DNA from: Stomorhina lunata
Taxonomy: Eukaryota > Arthropoda > Insecta > Diptera > Rhiniidae
Direction: 5' to 3'
DNA: 64,000 nucleotides
NCBI GenBank assembly: GCA_933228675.1
Contig: OW121744.1
Location: 16,733,894-16,797,893 of the forward strand
Each line of letters starts with the position of its first letter. Positions within the stretch are counted from its first letter, which is position 1. The notes under the pieces are model-generated. The model saw only the letters and a list, made by a program, of their open reading frames with translations, searched no databases and was not told the origin of the DNA. Positions 60,501-64,000 of this stretch are shown here, in pieces. Position numbers and translations under genes: made by a program.

Positions 60501-62172
60501 TTATAGGAAATTTTTCAAAAATTTCCTATTTTTATAGGAAATTTTTCAAAAATTTCCTTTTTTTATAGGAAATTATTCAAAAATTTCCTATTTTTATAGG
60601 AAATTTTTCAAAAATTTCCTATAAAAATAGAAAATTTTTCAAAAATTTCCTATTTTTATAGGAAATTTTTCAAAAATTTCCTATTTTTATAGGAAATTTT
60701 TCAAAAATTTCCTATTTTTATAGGAAATTTTTCAAAAATTTCCTATTTTTATAGGAAATTTTTCAAAAATTTCCTATTTTTATAGGAAATTTTTCAAAAA
60801 TTTCCTATTTTTATAGGAAATTTTTCAAAAATTTCCTATTTTTATAGGAAATTTTTTCAAAAATTTCCTATTTTTATAGGAAATTTTTCAAAAATTTCCT
60901 ATTTTTATAGGAAATTTTTCAAAAATTTCCTATTTTTATAGGAAATTTTTCAAAAATTTCCTATTTTTATAGGAAATTTTTCAAAAATTTCCTATTTTTA
61001 TAGGAAATTTTTCAAAAATTTCCTATTTTTATAGGAAATTTTTCAAAAATTTCCTATTTTTATAGGAAATTTTTCAAAAATTTCCTATTTTTATAGGAAA
61101 TTTTTCAAAAATTTCCTATTTTTATAGGAAATTTTTCAAAAATTTCCTATTTTTATAGGAAATTTTTCAAAAATTTCCTATTTTTATAGGAAATTTTTCA
61201 AAAATTTCCTATTTTTATAGGAAATTTTTCAAAAATTTCCTATTTTTATAGGAAATTTTTCAAAAATTTCCTATTTTTATAGGAAATTTTTCAAAAATTT
61301 CCTATTTTTATAGGAAATTTTTCAAAAATTTCCTATTTTTATAGGAAATTTTTCAAAAATTTCCTATTTTTATAGGAAATTTTTCAAAAATTTCCTATTT
61401 TTATAGGAAATTTTTCAAAAATTTCCTATTTTTATAGGAAATTTTTCAAAAATTTCCTTTTTTTATAGGAAATTATTCAAAAATTTCCTATTTTTATAGG
61501 AAATTTTTCAAAAATTTCCTATTTTTATAGGAAATTTTTCAAAAATTTCCTATTTTTATAGGAAATTTTTCAAAAATTTCCTATTTTTATAGGAAATTTT
61601 TCAAAAATTTCCTATTTTTATAGGAAATTTTTCAAAAATTTCCTATTTTTATAGGAAATTTTTCAAAAATTTCATATTTTTATAGAAAATTTTTCAAAAA
61701 TTTCCTATTTTTATAGGAAATTTTTCAAAAATTTCCTATTTTTATAGGAAATTTTTCAAAAATTTCCTATTTTTATAGGAAATTTTTCAAAAATTTCCTA
61801 TTTTTATAGGAAATTTTTCAAAAATTTCCTATTTTTATAGGAAATTTTTCAAAAATTTCCTATTTTTATAGGAAATTTTTCAAAAATTTCCTATTTTTAT
61901 AGGAAATTTTTCAAAAATTTCCTATTTTTATAGGAAATTTTTCAAAAATTTCCTATTTTTATAGGAAATTTTTCAAAAATTTCCTATTTTTATAGGAAAT
62001 TTTTCAAAAATTTCCTATTTTTATAGGAAATTTTTCAAAAATTTCCTATTTTTATAGGAAATTTTTCAAAAATTTCCTATTTTTATAGGAAATTTTTCAA
62101 AAATTTCCTATTTTTATAGGAAATTTTTCAAAAATTTCCTATTTTTATAGGAAATTTTTCAAAAATTTCCTA
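57530..62172 (+). repeat. 31-bp satellite with TTTCCTAT...ATAGGAAA stem, ~150 copies
   Basis: This is the largest array of the stem-loop family, highly homogeneous except at the left edge. Marker units reveal internal duplications: CAAAAGTTTCC plus TTTTGATAGGAACATTTTC at about 57831 and 59183 (offset 1352 bp), and CCTTTTTTTATAGG at about 60557 and 61457 (offset 900 bp). One unit at 60616-60634 has the stem-loop inverted. It ends abruptly about 250 bp upstream of the gene at 62422. Confidence 0.97.
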
Positions 62173-62371
62173 AAAAATTTTGCCCACGTTTCCTATTTTT
62201 TTTATAAAATTTAATAGTGCCAAGCTAGAGCCAGAGAGTGTTCGTTTATGACATTTCATCACGATATTGATAAATGCAATAAAATTGTTAAACAGATTTT
62301 TATCATTATTGGGTGTCAAAACATTATTTTCAAAAAAGTTTAGTAACACTTTGTAATGCAATACATCCATG

Positions 62372-62379
62372 TATAAATA
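62372..62379 (+). promoter_or_regulatory. TATA box of the CheA/CheB-like gene
   Basis: TATAAATA lies 50 bp upstream of the start codon. Initiation about 25-30 bp downstream would give a 5' leader of about 20 nt. The whole upstream region between satellite end and start codon is only about 250 bp. Confidence 0.5.
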
Positions 62380-62421
62380 GTTCAATTTTGAACAGCAAAA
62401 AACATAAAAGTTTTTAAAATA

Positions 62422-63237
62422 ATGTCGTATAGGCGAATATTATTCAAATTTTGCTTGATCAATTTAAATATAAATCTATTGGTTCAGGTGAGTGATTATA
62501 AAAGAAAGGAAAGCCAAATTCATTATTTCAATATTAATGTGTCTTGTACCAAAAGTCCGTGTTTCAGTATGAAAGTGTGTTAAATGAGGATCCAATACAG
62601 ACATGTATCGGCAAGAATATCGGCATCAATTACGTTAATCCTGGTGAATATATTGATGTATCTAATATGAAATTTGAAAGGCTTGGAAATGGTGCACATC
62701 ATGCATCTGGATTTATAGAAATTATTAAGGAACTTCCAGTAGAAACTGTGCCAGTAGGTTATATTTTTACCACTAGTTCTTGATCGGTCTTGATCGAATA
62801 AAATATTTTATTGCTTGTTTTCTATATCTTTTCCTAAGTTTTCTTTAGATTTCTTAAAAAAAGGTCGTGGCGGTACCTACCAGCCTACGGCTATAAATTT
62901 GAAACGTCCTGATTTGTGTACGGCTGTATTTGATCAATCTGAGGTATGGTATGACTATTTGGTAAAGTCGATGCCAATAGAAGATCAGAAATGTCCTCTT
63001 TATAAAGGCGTAAGTGTAACTTTTTGGTTTTTTTTTTTTATTAAAATAGTTTTTGATTTTTTCATTTCTATATTATTTTAGCAAATATTTAATTATAATC
63101 AAACCTGGAATTTGATATTTACAATGGCTTTAGGGAATTTAGCTGGCGATTATGTGGCTCATTACAATGCAAAATTTCCCAACACTGATATAGAATTTTG
63201 TTGGGACATATTCACCGAAGTATATAGACTTCATTAA
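62422..63237 (+). CDS. CheA/CheB-like (DM11-type) secreted protein, four exons
   Basis: Four exons join in frame to 190 residues: 62422-62487, 62568-62757, 62849-63009 and 63082-63237, with introns of 80, 91 and 72 bp that all obey GT-AG. The second donor (G|GTTATA) is weak; it is chosen because it keeps frame with exon 3. Exon 1 encodes a probable signal peptide (MSYRRILFKFCLIN ... LLVQ). The mature part starts YESVLNEDP and contains VSNMKFERLG, HHASGFIEI, GRGGTYQPT, RPDLCTAVFD, WYDYLVKSMP, KCPLYKG and the C-terminal FCWDIFTEVYRLH. This order, with four cysteines in the mature part, fits the DM11/CheA-CheB family of small extracellular proteins linked to gustatory or pheromone detection in flies and thought to have an ML/GM2-activator-like lipid-binding fold. 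The related DUF1091 family is the alternative. Chemosensory function is inferred from family only. No stop or frameshift was found. Confidence 0.7.
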
Positions 63238-63275
63238 GTATTAAAAACGTTTAAATTGAAAATATTAAAACTTTT

Positions 63276-63281
63276 AATAAA
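63276..63281 (+). promoter_or_regulatory. Poly(A) signal AATAAA
   Basis: AATAAA lies 38 bp after the stop codon of the CheA/CheB-like gene and just before the next satellite begins. This fits a very short 3' UTR. Confidence 0.6.
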
Positions 63282-63302
63282 GTGCTCCGAATGAAATTTG
63301 TA

Positions 63303-64000
63303 GTTGAAAAATTTTTATTACAAAATTTTTTTATTGAAAAAATTCTATAGAAAAGATTTCATTAGAAAATTTTTTCTATAGAAAAAAAAAATTTCATTAG
63401 AAAATTTTTTCTATAGAAAAAATTTCCTTAGAAAATTTTTTTCTATAGAAAAAATTTCATTATAAAATTTTTTCTATAGAAAAAATTTCATTAGAAAATT
63501 TTTTCTATAGAAAAAATTTCATTAGAAAATTTTTTCTATAGAAAAAATTTCATTAGAAAATTTTTTCTATAGAAAGAATTTCATTAGAAAATTTTTTCTA
63601 TAGAAAAAATTTCATTAGAAAATTTTTTCTATAGAAAAAATTTCATTAGAAAATTTTTTCTATAGAAAAAATTTCATTAGAAAATTTTTTCTATAGAAAA
63701 AATTTCATTAGAAAATTTTTTCTATAGAAAAAATTTCATTAGAAAATTTTTTCTATAGAAAAAATTTCATTAGAAAATTTTTTCTATAGAAAAAATTTCA
63801 TTAGAAAATTTTTTCTATAGAAAAAATTTCATTAGAAAATTTTTTCTACAGAAAAAATTTCATTAGAAAATTTTTTCTATAGAAAAAATTTCATTAGAAA
63901 ATTTTTTCTATAGAAAAAATTTCATTATAAAATTTTTTCTTTACAAAAAATTTCATTAGAAAATTTTTTCTATACAAAAAATTTCATTAGAAAATTTTTT
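63303..64000. repeat. 31-bp satellite, TTTTCTATAGAAAA core, CATTAG linker
   Basis: About 22 units of 31 bp with the palindrome core extended to TTTTTTCTATAGAAAAAA and linker TTTCATTAGAAAA. The array runs off the right end of the window. It is another linker variant of the same core family. Confidence 0.95.

Noticed and set aside
62170..62385. 71-residue minus-strand frame upstream of the CheA/CheB-like gene
   Set aside because: It starts in the promoter region of the plus-strand gene, ends at the satellite edge, and shows no recognisable domain.

Overview
This window is nuclear DNA of an insect, most likely a higher (probably calyptrate) fly. The evidence is the very high A+T content, short GT-AG introns, one gene resembling the dipteran CheA/CheB (DM11-type) chemosensory family, and a mixture of Tc1/mariner, hAT and piggyBac remnants. 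No bacterial, organellar or RNA-gene signal was seen. The species cannot be named from the sequence alone.

More than half of the 64 kb is tandem repeat. One superfamily has a perfect 14-bp palindrome (TTTTCTATAGAAAA) as a fixed core and a linker that differs from array to array. It occupies about 1.47-3.52, 4.48-8.69, 16.69-20.23, 29.0-32.15 (decayed), 36.8-38.18, 38.9-40.4, 42.06-43.9 and 63.3-64.0 kb, with periods of 29, 31 or 33 bp and frequent changes of orientation. A second group has an interrupted palindrome (TTTCCTAT ... ATAGGAAA) and lies at 44.86-45.72 (31 bp), 53.41-56.45 (29 bp, opposite orientation) and 57.53-62.17 kb (31 bp). Other arrays are a 123-bp satellite (9.57-12.19 kb), a 21-bp foldback array (27.58-28.72 kb), a more GC-rich 22-bp palindromic array (40.4-41.02 kb) and a 12-bp satellite of about 4.8 kb (45.73-50.50 kb).

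Transposon layers: a composite interspersed element at 12.65-15.64 kb; two copies of a CCCAGTAAGAA-ended element (21.17-21.97 and 24.13-25.89 kb), the second interrupted by a 924-bp hAT relic with an 8-bp target duplication; a 1.25-kb foldback element with AACAAGTAAG ends (22.12-23.37 kb) plus an extra arm; a decayed mariner split by the 21-bp foldback array (27.39-28.88 kb); a nearly intact Tc1/mariner DD37E element with one frameshift (34.27-35.56 kb); and an internally deleted piggyBac-like element flanked by TTAT on both sides (51.08-52.99 kb).

The only convincing host gene is a compact four-exon gene at 62,422-63,237. It encodes a predicted secreted protein of 190 residues, has a TATA box and a poly(A) signal, and sits between two satellite arrays. 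The remaining unique stretches are AT-rich non-coding DNA with no recognised gene. The most notable structure is the set of palindrome-cored satellites with near 3-helical-turn periods and recurrent inverted arrangements, together with direct evidence, from the mariner interruption, that at least one such inverted minisatellite behaves as a mobile foldback element.
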